A DNA stretch of 64,000 nt from Colletotrichum lupini (GCF_023278565.1 NC_064674.1:124001-188000), one strand, 5' to 3'. Shown: positions 33,340 through 44,149, counted from the stretch's first letter. Notes: generated by a model from the letters alone, not told the origin. Numbers and translations: made by a program.

Positions 33340-33920
33340 ATAGGCGAATATGAGAGAGACAGAAGCGGAAAGTACGCAGATATGCTTTGACGCCATTTAG
33401 CAGTCAAGAGGCGAGGTCTACTTAGCTGGTGGCATAAAATCGGATTTAAAGCGATTAAGTCACTCGCTTCTACTTTAGATGGCTACCAGGAAGGCTTGGA
33501 TTCCGCCAGATCACGCTATGCCTCTCGCTAAGTAGGCAGCAGGGAAGTGAGAATGACTGTTTAATAGTCATCACACAGCTAAATAACCAACTATTAAAGG
33601 ATGAACACTGTCCTCCTCCAACTCCTCGACGCGCTCTCCAACGACCCTCGGCTCTTCCCTCAGCCCCCGACATCAGCTCCGTCAACCTGTCTTCAGACCC
33701 TGATTCAGACTGCGCCGTCGTTCTTTCCATGTACGAGGTGTACGCATACAACCTCTGACGTCACCTAGCAGTTGATGGGTACTGCCTTCTTGGCTGCTGG
33801 CATAGAATCGGCGCTGGAGGCGACCAAGTCTATCGCTTCCACTTCAGAAGGCTGCCAGAGATATCTTGCTTTCCCAGACCACGCCCTGACTCTCGCTGAG
33901 GAAAGAGACGCGACACGTCA
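33340..33920 (+). pseudogene. diverged tandem duplication of a coding segment
   Basis: Copy A (33,340-33,540) reads RHLAVKRRGLLSWWHKIGFK, then SLASTLDGYQEGLDSA. Copy B (33,735-33,920) has RHLAVDGYCLLGCWHRIG, then in the next frame TKSIASTSEGCQ. Each has a stop just before RHLAV (TGA in both). The copies are about 395 bases apart and differ by many transitions plus small indels. The segment contains a conserved-looking WWH/CWH core, but I do not recognise it. Confidence 0.45.
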
Positions 33921-33924
33921 GCCA

Positions 33925-34960
33925 AGAGAGGAACTGCCGGTGCGCAGGAAGGCAACAGGCCGCAGGGCCAAGTCATGTGCTTGGATGTGGTTGAGAGGAT
34001 GCGTCAACATGTATTTGACTTGAAGTTGAGTTTAGTCAATTGGTCGCAATAGAGGCATCGACGAGGATTGTAGAAGACGGTTATTGGACGCAGGAAATGG
34101 GCACAAAGCCCGCCCTGAATATAGAGGGTGCAAGCGAGTGTGGACCTCGGTGATTACGTAGACAAAGGTCAGGTGGAATTCGGTGAGGCCATGGATGATT
34201 GAAGCCATCACGAAAACCTTGATATTGAGCGAAGTCACCTCGAAGCTCCCTAGAGTGAGGCAGAAAAGTGTACCTGAATGGCAGGCTTGTCAGGTGGCGA
34301 CATCTTCTGCGTCACAGAGAATGAAGATGAGGCTAGTAGAAGCGTTCGTAATGGGCTGCCGGCAGGTAAAGTCGGCTAACATGTTAGATAAAACCCGAGG
34401 AAAAATAGCTTCTGGTCTGTACGTTCTGTAATCCTCTTAGGAGGGCGGTTACGGCACGGCCTACTCCTCCTCCGCCCCCGTCTCCAAGGCTCCCTCTTAC
34501 TCGTGGACGGACTTCTCATCTCGATTGACTCATTTGCATGGCCACTCTGTGCTTCGCGCTTGAGGTGAGCAGTGACGACACAATGGTCATGTCAATGGAG
34601 AACAAGAGTGTGTTCATGACCCAGTTGCCCACGAGTATCGGAGCAATCGTGCCATCCCAAGGTCGTGAAGCGCTGGCTTGCTAAAGAAAATGCAAACGCC
34701 TCCACCCTAGCAAGGTACCGGCGTTTTTTCATTGTTCCTTATGAACATAAGCAGCCGCGCATAGACAGGCGAATGATCTATATACAGACGGACAAGTAGG
34801 ACGAAGAGGTGAAGGCAGATATGCCAACCAGGGTCGTCGAAGTTGAACCGGTGGAGGAGAGCACGATTTTTACGCGGAATTGGACCTTGGGAGGCCGGCA
34901 ATTTCCGCATCAGCGGACTCGACCATGACCCTGGAACGGCAGAGACAGACTCAACAACAG
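33925..34960. other. no supportable gene
   Basis: Scattered short frames occur, for example minus 34,707-34,979 with DDPGWHICLHLFVLLVRLYI. None joins into a gene. Confidence 0.35.
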
Positions 34961-34968
34961 ATGGTGGG

Positions 34969-35174
34969 TATTGGTACACACGTCAGCAGGGCAAGCCTTT
35001 CACTCGGTACGAAGCTCAATAAACGTTATGTTGAATTGCGAATGTGAATTAGGGGGGAAGAAGTTGGTGGACAAAGCCCATGATTCCTGTGTCGGTTGCA
35101 AATGGGTGGAAGGGCCGTATGCAAGGGCTCGACCACCTACCGAATCCCCTTTGTCTGCCGTCAATATTCCAATC
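34969..35174 (-). mobile_element. solo LTR, TGTTG...CAACA family
   Basis: On the minus strand it contains GGAATATTGACGGCAGAC near the start, an internal ACGGCCCTTCCACCC block, and ends CTGACGTGTGTACCAATA (CAACA changed to CAATA). The flanks GTGGG and GTGGC match at four of five bases. The first two bases of the element are not preserved. Confidence 0.6.
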
Positions 35175-35179
35175 GTGGC

Positions 35180-36300
35180 TGTAGTTCCCCGTGAAGACAG
35201 AAAACCAATCACCTGGGCAGTCCGCAACAGAAAGAAAGCAGAGAAAGCAAGCCACGGTTGAAGGCAAAAGACACTGGTTCTATTATTTGAATGGACGGGT
35301 ACGGTTGCTCATGGGCCTCTGGGATGCATGGACATTCCTCCGGGAATCGCGAGGAGGGCCGCGGTACTGAATAGGTGGGCACCGGGCTAGAGCATGATAC
35401 CTTGCTGCGCGAGAACGCAGGTGATTGAGAAGGGCGAGTGAGACAGATGAACAAGTGACGATCTCATTGGGCGCCGGGTGGATGAGTCTGATAAAGTACG
35501 TAAAGAAGGATCTTGTGGTCTGATTGGTTGGCACACTTGTCTCGCAATGCCATCGGGGGAGATTCTCTCATTCTTTCCACCATGATGACATGGCTCGACT
35601 GCCCGGAAGGCAAAAGTACTCGCTTCAGCAAGCACCTCATACAATGCTTCACGCAACGCCTCAAGCAAGGATAGATGAGGTACGCTCCAAGGATGAGGTG
35701 AAGTACGGTTGCCAGTGGACCTCAGTTCGCCTCGGGCCTGGGGCCCACTGCACTGCACTGCACCTTCTGGAGTATGAGGTGAGTCAGGTCGGTGGGGTTG
35801 TTCAACACTGGGGTGTAAATGCAAGGCAACAGGTCACTGCGGAGCTGTCGAATGCGCGTGGCAAGACATTCTCACGGCAGGGAATGAAAAAGACTGCGGC
35901 TGCAGACTTGCTGCAGTTGAATGGCATGAGATGGCGCGTGGGCAGCCCGGCAGCCGGAGGATGAAGAAATCTCTGTTGTAACCTGCCCTGGGCAGAAGGA
36001 CTTGGAATGCGGACGTGGCTTTCCTTTCAGGTGGAGTACTCAGTACTTGTCGACTTTAAGGAAGGTGAGGCGGGTGAGGTGGCCCTGAAAATCGGCACGA
36101 CTGGAACAGACCGGGAATCAGCCACATCAGCACTACGTATACGAGGTAGGTACTCGGTGACGTACATTAGTCCAGTCATGCCAGGAGCAAGTCAGTCCAT
36201 GCCAAAGAACAAGGAAGCTGTGAGGTTCAATTAAGGTTGACACCTCACCTTACCCACTTAGTGTAGACCAAATGGAAGGTATCAGTGGGTCCTGGAACGG
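35180..36300. other. overlapping frames on both strands, no supportable gene
   Basis: Frames of about 145 codons overlap on opposite strands (minus 35,387-35,824 and plus 35,524-35,964), so at most one could be real. Neither has a recognised domain. Confidence 0.35.
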
Positions 36301-36317
36301 TCAGGTAGGCACGTGCT

Positions 36318-36337
36318 CACGTACCGGTCGGTACGTG
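36318..36337. repeat. perfect 9-bp inverted repeat with 2-base centre
   Basis: CACGTACCG, then GT, then CGGTACGTG. It could be a binding site for a dimeric regulator or a chance palindrome. Confidence 0.6.
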
Positions 36338-36734
36338 GGCGGGAAGTGGCCCCGATCCCCCATCGTCGGAGCAGTCGATCACCTTGCACCGGAACTCAGC
36401 AGAGGCAGATGACGAAGAATCACAGAGAAAGAATACTTGATACTCGGCAAGCAAGTAATCTCAACCGTGCCCACTGATCGTCGAAGGAACCACCCTGTTG
36501 TCGCGATTGAAAGTGTTGGCCGTCGCTCAGATTCGAGACCATTTGAGCGCGAGAGGAGAAGGAAAGCAGGTTGACTAAAACCTGTCTGATAATGTCATTG
36601 TGTAATCAGTAGAGCTGTATCGCATCATGCACAGAGCGTGTTGGGCATGTCAGGCGAGCCGCAAAGAATGGAACCTTAAGATTTGCCTGAAGGTACCTTA
36701 CGCAGTTGACCTGGCGTGGGTGGGGCGTCGACTG

Positions 36735-36815
36735 CCGACTCCAAAAGCTGCCGGGCGTGCGGTTGGATTTGGCCGACTCACTCCAAAACCTACCGCGGGC
36801 ACGGTTGAATTTGGA
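36735..36815. repeat. two tandem copies of a 42-bp unit
   Basis: GACTCCAAAAGCTGCCGGGC at 36,736 and CACTCCAAAACCTACCGCGG at 36,779 each continue through a GGTTGGATTTGG-like end. Most differences are transitions. Confidence 0.65.
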
Positions 36816-37449
36816 GCTTGGCATTGTTGTCTTATAGGGTCCCACACTATGGCACTCATCACCTCATTCCTTGAACCAGACCCCCTCGCCTTATTCACGT
36901 AGCGCGGACCTTATTTCAACCTCTCAAGAATCAGGTCCGATTAGAGTATCGGTCTTTCGGACAAGAACAACATCAATGGAAGCTTCCTGTTCCGGTGACA
37001 TAGAAGGCGGAAACCAGGGGATGCCTTCTAATGGTTACACGGTACCTACCTTACCTTCCATTGCCTTCCATGCCGGGTAAGTAGCTAAACACTACATAAG
37101 GTAGGTGCGGAAATTGCACACTCTCTGATTGCTCTTTCGAAAGTCCCTCCATCACACCTACTCTTTGTGAACTGGGCAAGTCGTCACCCCTGCCCACAAT
37201 CAGGCGCAGACGCAGTTCCTTCTCCATCAAGTGTTTCGGCATCTGTGCCTGCACCATGGCTTCTCGCCTCGGTTTGCACCAGCTCTCACCAGCAACAGCA
37301 TCACCGCCAATATCGGCGTCAACGACCACCCCACCCGCGATTACTTATCCTCTTTGGTGTTCCGGTCATGAACGAATCTCCAGTGGCAGCCGCAGCCAAC
37401 CAGCATCCACGAGGCATGTTCCGGCATTGCGTCGCTCCAAGAGACAAAA

Positions 37450-38343
37450 GCTAACATTGGCCCGCAGGACCTCGCACCAGCATCGTCGCTGCCATACCGC
37501 CGTCACTGCCAAGAGCGGCCTGACCGCTCAACTTTCGCCTGGAACTAGATGATCGTGAACGAGCAGTGACGAGACGACGAGATGTCGAATTCCTTCTAAA
37601 GCGTGTTGCAGCATTGGATGCCAACACCGCGGGCACTGGATGGGCACTTACTCCCTTGGATGGCAGTCACTCCACTACCGGGATTCTACAGCCGCGGGTG
37701 GCAACTACTTGGTAACGCAACTCCTCGCGAACTGTTTCGCCATTTCCGAGCATGCGCAGACAAGCTCAAGCGGCCACGCATATTCCAAGGCCAGCCGGGA
37801 TGCGAATGAACAGTACACAACCCCAAACTCGTACGAAGTGTCTCAGCAATCCCCTCGTGCTAGCAGCCAGGCTCCATTCATCCAGAGCCAGTCCATATCT
37901 GCTCGTATGGACTTCCGATCACAAGCAATCTCTGTCGCATTGGAAGACCAATTCGACCTTGAGGCCGCGGGCCCGCGCAGGGGCCACTTACAGACCATAC
38001 TTGTGATCATTGCGGCCTGCCCAACCTACGGTTTGAGCCTCCCTTTTCCACCTCATGCAGAGATCATATAGTTCAATTGACCTCTTCGTCAGCCCACGGT
38101 TCGAGCCAATTACTCTGTGATAGGGATACCAACAGTCTCTTTGGAGCAGTACATGATTCCTCATCCACCAAAGTCGCAGCGCAAAGCAGGACATGGTTCT
38201 CAGTCCGAAGCGGTAGCCGATTCAACTGTTCCAATCCCCACTGCAGACCAAGTCACTCTGCTGCAGGAGAAGATTGAACGGCTCGAAGACGTATTTGTCG
38301 CCCAGTGGTTCATGCATCGTGGTCTTTTGTATTGGCTTGCATA
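37450..38343 (+). pseudogene. decayed gene in three frames, family unknown
   Basis: Segment 1 (about 37,466-37,712) has NFRLELDDRERAVTRRDVEF then LKRVAALDANTAGTGWALTP, with one TGA. Segment 2 (about 37,640-38,071) has GGNYLVTQLLANCFAISEHA then a Ser/Gln-rich stretch. Segment 3 (about 38,090-38,343) has ADQVTLLQEKIERLEDVFVA then QWFMHRGLLYWLA and TAG. Segment 3 has coiled-coil spacing followed by a hydrophobic end. The segments are collinear and could be one protein with two frameshifts. No known family is visible. Confidence 0.35.
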
Positions 38344-38351
38344 GTCTCGCG

Positions 38352-38408
38352 ACATCTCTACTACCTCCACCACTACCACCATCGTCATCATCATTATCAT
38401 CATCGCCG
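38352..38408. repeat. CCACCA/ATCATC microsatellite
   Basis: Trinucleotide-like CTACCTCCACCACTACCACC continues into ATCATC repeats. Confidence 0.7.
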
Positions 38409-38894
38409 CCTATCAACATCCCACGGTAACGTCTTCCGTTTCGCCATATTTCGGCAGTCGGAGACGGAGAAGGCCCAGCCTCTCGCCATCGGCTATGCCC
38501 ACACAGAGAGCGCGCCCTTGACAAACGGAAATCACTCTCAGCCTGCTGAAACCCTCTTGTCCTTGTCAAACAAGGGCATTGCCGTGGGCTATGGCAGCAA
38601 AGCATAGGCACCAAGGTACGGTAACAACAACGGCAGTTTATCAGATTCTTCTCAGCGCGCACATCTGCTTATACATTTCTGTGGCCAGAACTTAGTTGGT
38701 GAGTCTCCCATCGACGACATCCCCCAAGACACCACCAGAACCAGAAACTCCCGTCCTTTGCCCAAGTCGACGAATCTGGTCTTCCCACTCTCTTCTAGCC
38801 ACATCACTGACTAATTTCGTAGAGGGGGTTCATCATCGATCCTCAGCCACCATATACCGCAACAATAGCTCGACGGTATGTTGCCAGCCTCTCA

Positions 38895-39236
38895 TCACAA
38901 CATCGTGTGTTCCACCATTGATAACTTTCTGATCCAATCTAGTAAATCTGTGGCAATCGTATGGCCTATTACGTCCCAACGATCAAGAAGCAACGCGACT
39001 TCTACTGTTGCGTTCGCATTCGTGCCATCATTCCGTATTCCCCGCACCGTCGACGCTTCCTCTCCTCCAATGCCGACCGTGAGTTCACCACCTCCACTCA
39101 AAATAACGAGCTGATACCCCGTCTCTAAACTGATTGCAGCATCCTCGTCCACGACTCGGCCTGAGTCGTTGGAATCCTCCACTTTGACAGTCTCGTAAGC
39201 CACCACGCAACAAAGTGGATGACAGATACCCGCCAC
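38895..39236 (-). CDS. 113-codon open frame, function unknown
   Basis: The minus-strand frame from the ATG at 39,236 encodes an acidic, Gly/Val-rich sequence including DSNDSGRVVDEDAAISLETG and YQLVILSGGGELTVGIGGEE. It has no stop before TAA at 38,895. Composition is protein-like, but the opposite strand also has an open frame of 78 codons here. No domain recognised. Low confidence. Confidence 0.25.
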   Translation of the reverse strand: MAGICHPLCCVVAYETVKVEDSNDSGRVVDEDAAISLETGYQLVILSGGGELTVGIGGEEASTVRGIRNDGTNANATVEVALLLDRWDVIGHTIATDLLDWIRKLSMVEHTML

Positions 39237-39610
39237 GGACCGCTCATTACTTGGTGCCCCGTCTCATACTGACAATGGGACGAGAACAAGACGGCGACAT
39301 GGGATACCGGCGTCGTTGATGCTATTGAGCTGAAGATGCGCCAGGACCTCGGCAAGAGTGACTCGTGGCGGAGAGATAAGACATCTCGCATAACACACTC
39401 CCATCGTTTGCAAACATTTGGCCGGCACTCACGCCCTCACTTAAGAGCATTCCAGGGAGGACAATCCGATGCTCTGGTCAACCAGGTGAACAAACTATTG
39501 CTGGAGACGGGTCTTATGGGACACCGTCAAATCCCTGAGACGATGACCGTCAAGACAATGGTGCCGTTAAGCGCCGAGATTGTTCCGTACGTCCAAAACC
39601 CACCGTTCTA

Positions 39611-40345
39611 ATGTGGCCATTGACCAATCTTCCAAATCTCAAGCCTTCGGCAGCATACCCCTCAGATCCCCCGGCAGAACCCTCAAGGGGTCCCACCCGC
39701 CCGGGCTTTCCGAGCATAGCCATGTCCGCCCCAAACAACAACACCCTCTGCGCGGCGAACAACATCGTGTGGGCAATCCGGGCAGATGACCTAGCATTCA
39801 ACCCCGCCTTCAATCTCTAGGCCGGCGACGATAGCAACGACCCAATCGAACCTCCGCCACAGGAGACCTCTGCAATCTACTCAGCTCCCGCAGTCTCCAC
39901 ATGGAATGCTGGTCTATCACCGTCGCCGCCGCTCCTCATCAGCCTCAGCATCCCGTCTTCAACTCCCCAATTTCCCGACTTCTTGACTTCACGGTTTTCT
40001 TCTCCTCTGCAGCTCGCAAACCCATCGGCCAGTCTCGTGGGCAATAGCACCATAGTCTCTGGGCTCAGCAGTCTACCTCCACCTTAAATGGTTTGAGAGC
40101 TTCTCCTTCCTTGTTTCTTCCTCAACATTTCACACTTCAGAGAGTATCGCAAAATCCTGCGACATTGCTCTTCATTTTTATCGTCAGGCCACCTGGACGC
40201 GACGTACACTGCGCGCCATCCAGCTTTTGAGACTCTGGAGGATGCACTTCAACATCTTATTGAATCGCCATCCTCCCCATCCCTTCCATCCTCTCCGTCC
40301 TCCCTGTCCTCCTCATCCTCTCTATCCTCCTCATTCTCCTCGTCC
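39611..40345 (+). pseudogene. Pro/Ser-rich frame leading into the HDAC fragment
   Basis: A single frame continues from 39,611 into the histone-deacetylase-like segment. It is interrupted by TAG (about 39,820) and by TAA and TGA near 40,085-40,095. It includes NNIVWAIRADDLAFNPAFNL and a Pro/Ser-rich stretch, and the last 75 bases are a TCC-rich tract coding for Ser. The part does not resemble the upstream portion of HDA1 enzymes, where the metal-binding W-D-V-H-H-G motif should be, so it is probably unrelated sequence joined in frame. Confidence 0.35.
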
Positions 40346-40348
40346 TCG
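40273..40348. repeat. TCC-rich simple repeat
   Basis: CCATCC/TCCTCC/TCCTCA units run directly up to the start of the HDAC-like fragment. Confidence 0.75.
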
Positions 40349-40590
40349 TATAACCTAAATGCTCTATACATCTCCCTTCACGTCTACCAAAACGGACAAT
40401 TCCACCCCGAACCACCAGAGAATGTAGAAATACCGGAAGGAGCCCTCGAGCACTGCGGTACAGGACCTGGATTGGGAAAGAATTCGAAATCGGATGGCAT
40501 GTTCAGGGAATGGGGGATGGCGAGTACACTGCCGCCTTCCAAAAGATCATCATGCCCATCGCCAAGGAGTTCAACCCCGACTTGATCGTT
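40349..40590 (+). pseudogene. fragment of an HDA1-class (class II) histone deacetylase
   Basis: The frame reads LYISLHVYQNGQF, then PEGALEHCGTGPGLGKN. After a one-base deletion near 40,480 it continues as IGWHVQGMGDGEYTAAF, then QKIIMPIAKEFNPDLIV. This is the characteristic core of HDA1-type deacetylases (L-Y-I-S-L-H-x-Y, then G-x-G-x-G-x-N, then G-M-G-D-x-x-Y, then P-I-A-x-E-F-x-P-D-L-V). These zinc enzymes remove acetyl groups from histone tails in the nucleus. The fragment covers about 80 of the usual 350 or more catalytic-domain residues. The metal-binding motifs on either side (D-V-H-H-G upstream, S-A-G-F-D downstream) are absent. Similarity stops abruptly at DLIV, where a CCC/CCA-rich stretch and TGA follow. 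It is non-functional. Confidence 0.8.
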
Positions 40591-40599
40591 CCCATCCCC

Positions 40600-41540
40600 C
40601 CATCGTCCCCATCCTCGTGAAAGGCTTTCAAGCTGGAATCTTTGATGGATTAGGACGACTGTCAACGCATTTTTCAGGCTCTGCCCGGATAGGGGATAGC
40701 ATAAGGGATAACAGGAGGAGGACCAAGCAACAAAGGAGCAGCTCGGGTACATATAGGGCGCTGAGAGTACACTTCGAGGGAGGGGGCAGATTACAGTAAT
40801 TCATCTTCTAGACCCTAACAGCAGTTGGCCTCTGTGACCTTCTTCCCTGTGTCATACACCTATTGACAGCATTCCACCCTCGACACTTGAATTCCTTGCC
40901 CTGAAGAACAGACAATACAAACGTTGAACCTGACGCAAAGTTTGACTTTGACATGGAGGCTTAAAGCGTGGCAACTGCGCTACGGGGTTTAAGTCGTCAG
41001 TCCTCCTTCTCTGCCACCTGAGGTCGACGCTGCGTGCTTTTCGAATCAACTGACGTCTCGACTTGGGTAGACACCCCCACCTCTTGTTTTCGTCTAAGTC
41101 TGGTCGCAGATGCCAGCAAGACCAGCCCACACACGACTTGCCGTGCCACACCGGATGCCTTTCGAAGCCGTCTGAGACGGGGTATTACGGCCTAGAATGT
41201 GGACGAGCGAGCACACAGTTCCATTGACCAGTCAACCTCCCGTCCCTGGGATCGCTCGCCGGTGATTCCACCAGGACGATTTGGGTAGAAGAGGACCGAG
41301 AGTGTGTTTCTTATAATATCTCGCAGCCAATAGTTGCTACGTGCTATTCACAATGGCTACAATCATCGTTCCTTTTCGAAATGTTGTTATACACATGGTC
41401 AAGCAAATCTTTCTCCGAGATAGGCCCCGGTAGCTACTTATCTCTTGTCAAAGCAGCCATTGGCCGACACACAGTCCTGAGGCGCTTCTTAGCCTGATGA
41501 ATAATCGCAACGCAGCAATCCACACACAGTCGTGATGTAG
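40600..41540. other. no supportable gene; includes a dispersed repeat
   Basis: The segment 40,796-40,867 pairs with 28,389-28,460. A minus-strand frame (41,151-40,852) with WRQRRRTDD-like basic residues has no recognised domain. Confidence 0.4.
40796..40867 (+). repeat. dispersed repeat, partner of 28,389-28,460
   Basis: It has the same order of blocks as the partner: AATTCATC, AACAGCA, GGCCTCTGTGA, CTGTGTC, TTGACAG. Confidence 0.5.
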
Positions 41541-41549
41541 GACAGTCAA

Positions 41550-42106
41550 GCCCAGTGCCATTGCATCAGACTTCCTCTACAGCTCCTATTGCGTGAATCT
41601 TGAACTTTGCATCGCCCTGCTTGGATCCGACGACTTGAATACCGCCGCAGATATCGACTACAACAAAAGGAGAGCTTTGGAATTCAGTGACTTGGCGCCT
41701 TCTTTCCAGGTCTTTGTGAAGGAGTAAATAAATCAGAGCAAGCTTCCACTAACGTACAGCGGTTGCCCGACTTTATGTACCGCTCAAGTAAATGGCTAAA
41801 ACCACAAAGACAGAAGCAAACATGGATGTTATCGGACATAGTCGACTCCCTCAGAGGCCCATGTGAAACGTTTGGGGGACACATTGCTCCATGTACTAGA
41901 TCAAGTTCCATCGGGTTGTGTTCAAAACGAGGGATCGATTTGGTGACACCGTCCACAAGTAAACAGCCTGAGGGTATGTTCTCCCGATTCCCAAGCTGGT
42001 ACTTCTGGCTAATCAACACTCCTCTGCTTCTCTCCACAGAGACTTGACCAGCCACATACTGGTGTTCTGGATCGCCTACGTGTCTCGAACAGGCCACATC
42101 CATCCT
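41550..42106 (+). pseudogene. gene remnant with one well-formed intron
   Basis: Protein-like segments lie at about 41,590-41,720 (VNLELCIALLGSDDLNTAAD) and 41,763-41,973 (LSDIVDSLRGPCETFGGHIA). The second ends at a clean intron, 41,974-42,039 (66 bp; GTATGT donor, GGCTAATC branch-like site, CTCCACAG acceptor). Splicing gives a stop three codons later. The first and second segments are in different frames. The intron quality suggests a formerly expressed gene. I do not recognise the protein. Confidence 0.35.
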
Positions 42107-42204
42107 AATTCTACACAACGAACATCAAGTCCAAGGGTCAGAGCTCCGTAGCCCAGGAATTGCACTGGAAATTTCGACGAGCTTTCTAACATAATGGACT
42201 TCAT

Positions 42205-42890
42205 CCAGGCTCACACAGCCAAACGCAGACTCTGCCAGCCGTTGGCCCTGAGGCGTTTGAGATTGTCGTTCCAGGCACAAACCCTGAATGGCCCCGTGGA
42301 ACAGGAATCATCTTTGCGACAAGGCACGCAGCCGTTGGATGCGTTTCATTAGAACTTCGAGAACAGTCATTCAGGAAGCCTTGAAGGAAGCTTGTCACGG
42401 TCTGCGTCATGCTTCAATATTCACAAGTGCCTTGACGCTTCCCATTTAAAGTTCGCAAAAAGACAATGTCGAGGTCTCTGGTGCGGGCAAGACAGAAGTC
42501 AGAGAAAACATGTAAATGATCATCTAAGTTCTCAGCTTTACTTTCAAGCCTTCCTAATGGTCTTCGCACACATTCATCAACCCGGGCCACCAACCCTGAG
42601 GGTTAGACCTTGCGCTACGTTGATATCGCCCTTCACCATCTTCATCATTGTGCTTCGTCTCTCTACGACCAACGATTCAAGCTCTCATTCCCTCGGGGGC
42701 GGTTCTACGTCGATTACGGTCTACCTGTGCTCCTATTAGGCGTGCAACACCCGTTGATTTCATTGATGACGGGCCAGGTGAAGACTGGACGCCAAAGGGA
42801 CGACAATTACTAGCAGTTGGCTACGGTCAGTTGAGCCACTCAACACCCAATTTCATTGGAGATAAGTCCACTGTGACCAACCCATTGTAA
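42205..42890 (+). pseudogene. protein-like segments, family unknown
   Basis: The segment 42,215-42,385 contains EAFEIVVPGTNPEWPRGTGI and IFATRHAAVGCVSLELREQS before a stop. The segment 42,610-42,800 has LRYVDIALHHLHHCASSLYD. Overlapping it in the next frame, about 42,740-42,890 has PVDFIDDGPGEDWTPKGRQL and ends at TAA. The frames change between segments. The segments may belong to one decayed gene, possibly with those at 41,550-42,106 and 43,130-43,311. Confidence 0.3.
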
Positions 42891-43129
42891 TTCCAAAGGC
42901 GACCCTCCTGTCTGGAGGTGTGATGTCAGTAGAAGAAAGCAACAGAAAGCGTATTTCTCAACGCCGAGTCCAGTGCTCCTCATCAGCCTTTTTGGTGTTT
43001 CAAGTCACAAATACTTTCGCAGCGTAAATGCTGGCTTAGGGCCAGACTATTCCAAACAAGCTCGAGTTTCTTTGGGTTTTGTGCCCTTAAACCACCTCGT
43101 TTTCTGATCTCTTATCGGAAAACGACAGA

Positions 43130-43311
43130 TTTGCAATAAGATACCTGAATGTAGCCATGGACCCGAGTGTCAAGATGTAAGTTGCCGTCGCCTCGGTCAG
43201 GTGTACGCTTAAGTATACTCATCGTTGACGGGGGTCTGAGGCACCCTTTCGTTGTAGGAAATATATGGCGTGCTGTACTTGTCGGAACCCATTCATCTTG
43301 AATGCAAGTGA
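43130..43311 (+). pseudogene. two short exons around an 81-bp intron
   Basis: Exon 1 ends KIPECSHGPECQD. An intron with GTAAGT and TTGTAG ends spans 43,177-43,257. Exon 2 reads EIYGVLYLSEPIHLECK, then TGA at 43,309. Splicing keeps the frame. The C-x5-C spacing might bind metal, but the piece is too short to judge. After the stop, protein-like sequence continues, so the TGA may be a mutation. Confidence 0.35.
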
Positions 43312-43319
43312 TCATCTAC

Positions 43320-43940
43320 AAACGTCACGGCTACCATGGCGGTTTTAGATGACGGTCGACCGCGAGATTGAAGTGCTCATTATACTCACTTGCTCATCTG
43401 CGAAGTAAGATATTTATTGCATTGAATGATAGTTCTAAGTTGGTTCGGCAAATGGTCACGGCTTGAAGTGAGACGATGCAGAGAGATGAATGGCTTCAGA
43501 GATGTCAGTGTTTTTCTGAACGGTGAGAACTTTACAAAAGATACTAATAGGGACAGAACTTGAACTGCCATTAGTGAAGCGGAGACAAATGAGCATCTCG
43601 TATTCTACACTTGCTCTTGCGTCACATGATTCTACAGAAATCGCCATCAAAATGCAACAACGTCGCAAACATTGTTAAATCTGTTTTCTAAATGATTCTT
43701 TCACTTTGCCGCTCTACGGCTAAGGTACTTAAAACTCATGAGTTGGAACAGCCCGAAACAACATGAAGTGAACGCGCCCCCGGAATATGAGACCAGCTCT
43801 AGTTGACCTCGCAGAGTAGGTAATGTCTTCAATGTCTTAAATCATTGGGTTGAAAGGCGAAGGCTGATTAGAGACTGATTTAAATGTATGGTTCTGTTGA
43901 CTATCACTGTGGTGCGTGATCCACCACGACATATTGCTCT
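43320..43940. other. no supportable gene
   Basis: Only short frames are seen on both strands. Confidence 0.4.
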
Positions 43941-43945
43941 GTTAC

Positions 43946-44149
43946 TGTTGGTATACGCGTAAGCATGGCAAAGCCTTTCGGCCTGTGAGAAGTCGAATAA
44001 TCTTATATTGAACTGCGTTCGTAGACTGGAAGAGGATGATGGTGAGCAGGATCCACGATTTCTCCATTGAATGTAACCATGTGGAAGGACCGTTTACACA
44101 GGCCCGATCGCCTTCGGAAGCCCCTTTTTCTGCCGTCAATATTTCAACA
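43946..44149 (-). mobile_element. solo LTR, TGTTG...CAACA family
   Basis: The 204-bp copy has both ends preserved: on the minus strand it starts TGTTGAAATATTGACGGCAG and ends CGCGTATACCAACA. An internal AACGGTCCTTCCAC block is shared with other copies. The flanks GTTAC and ACTAC match only at three of five bases, so a target duplication is not certain. An open frame of 65 codons through it is part of the repeat, not a gene. Confidence 0.65.

Noticed and set aside
35387..35964. Two overlapping frames of about 145 codons on opposite strands
   Set aside because: Neither has a domain, an intron pattern or support from neighbours.
43942..44139. 65-codon minus-strand frame resembling those at 35,000-35,227 and 46,140 onwards
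   Set aside because: The shared peptide pattern comes from the solo-LTR family itself; ends and target duplications mark it as a repeat, not a gene family.
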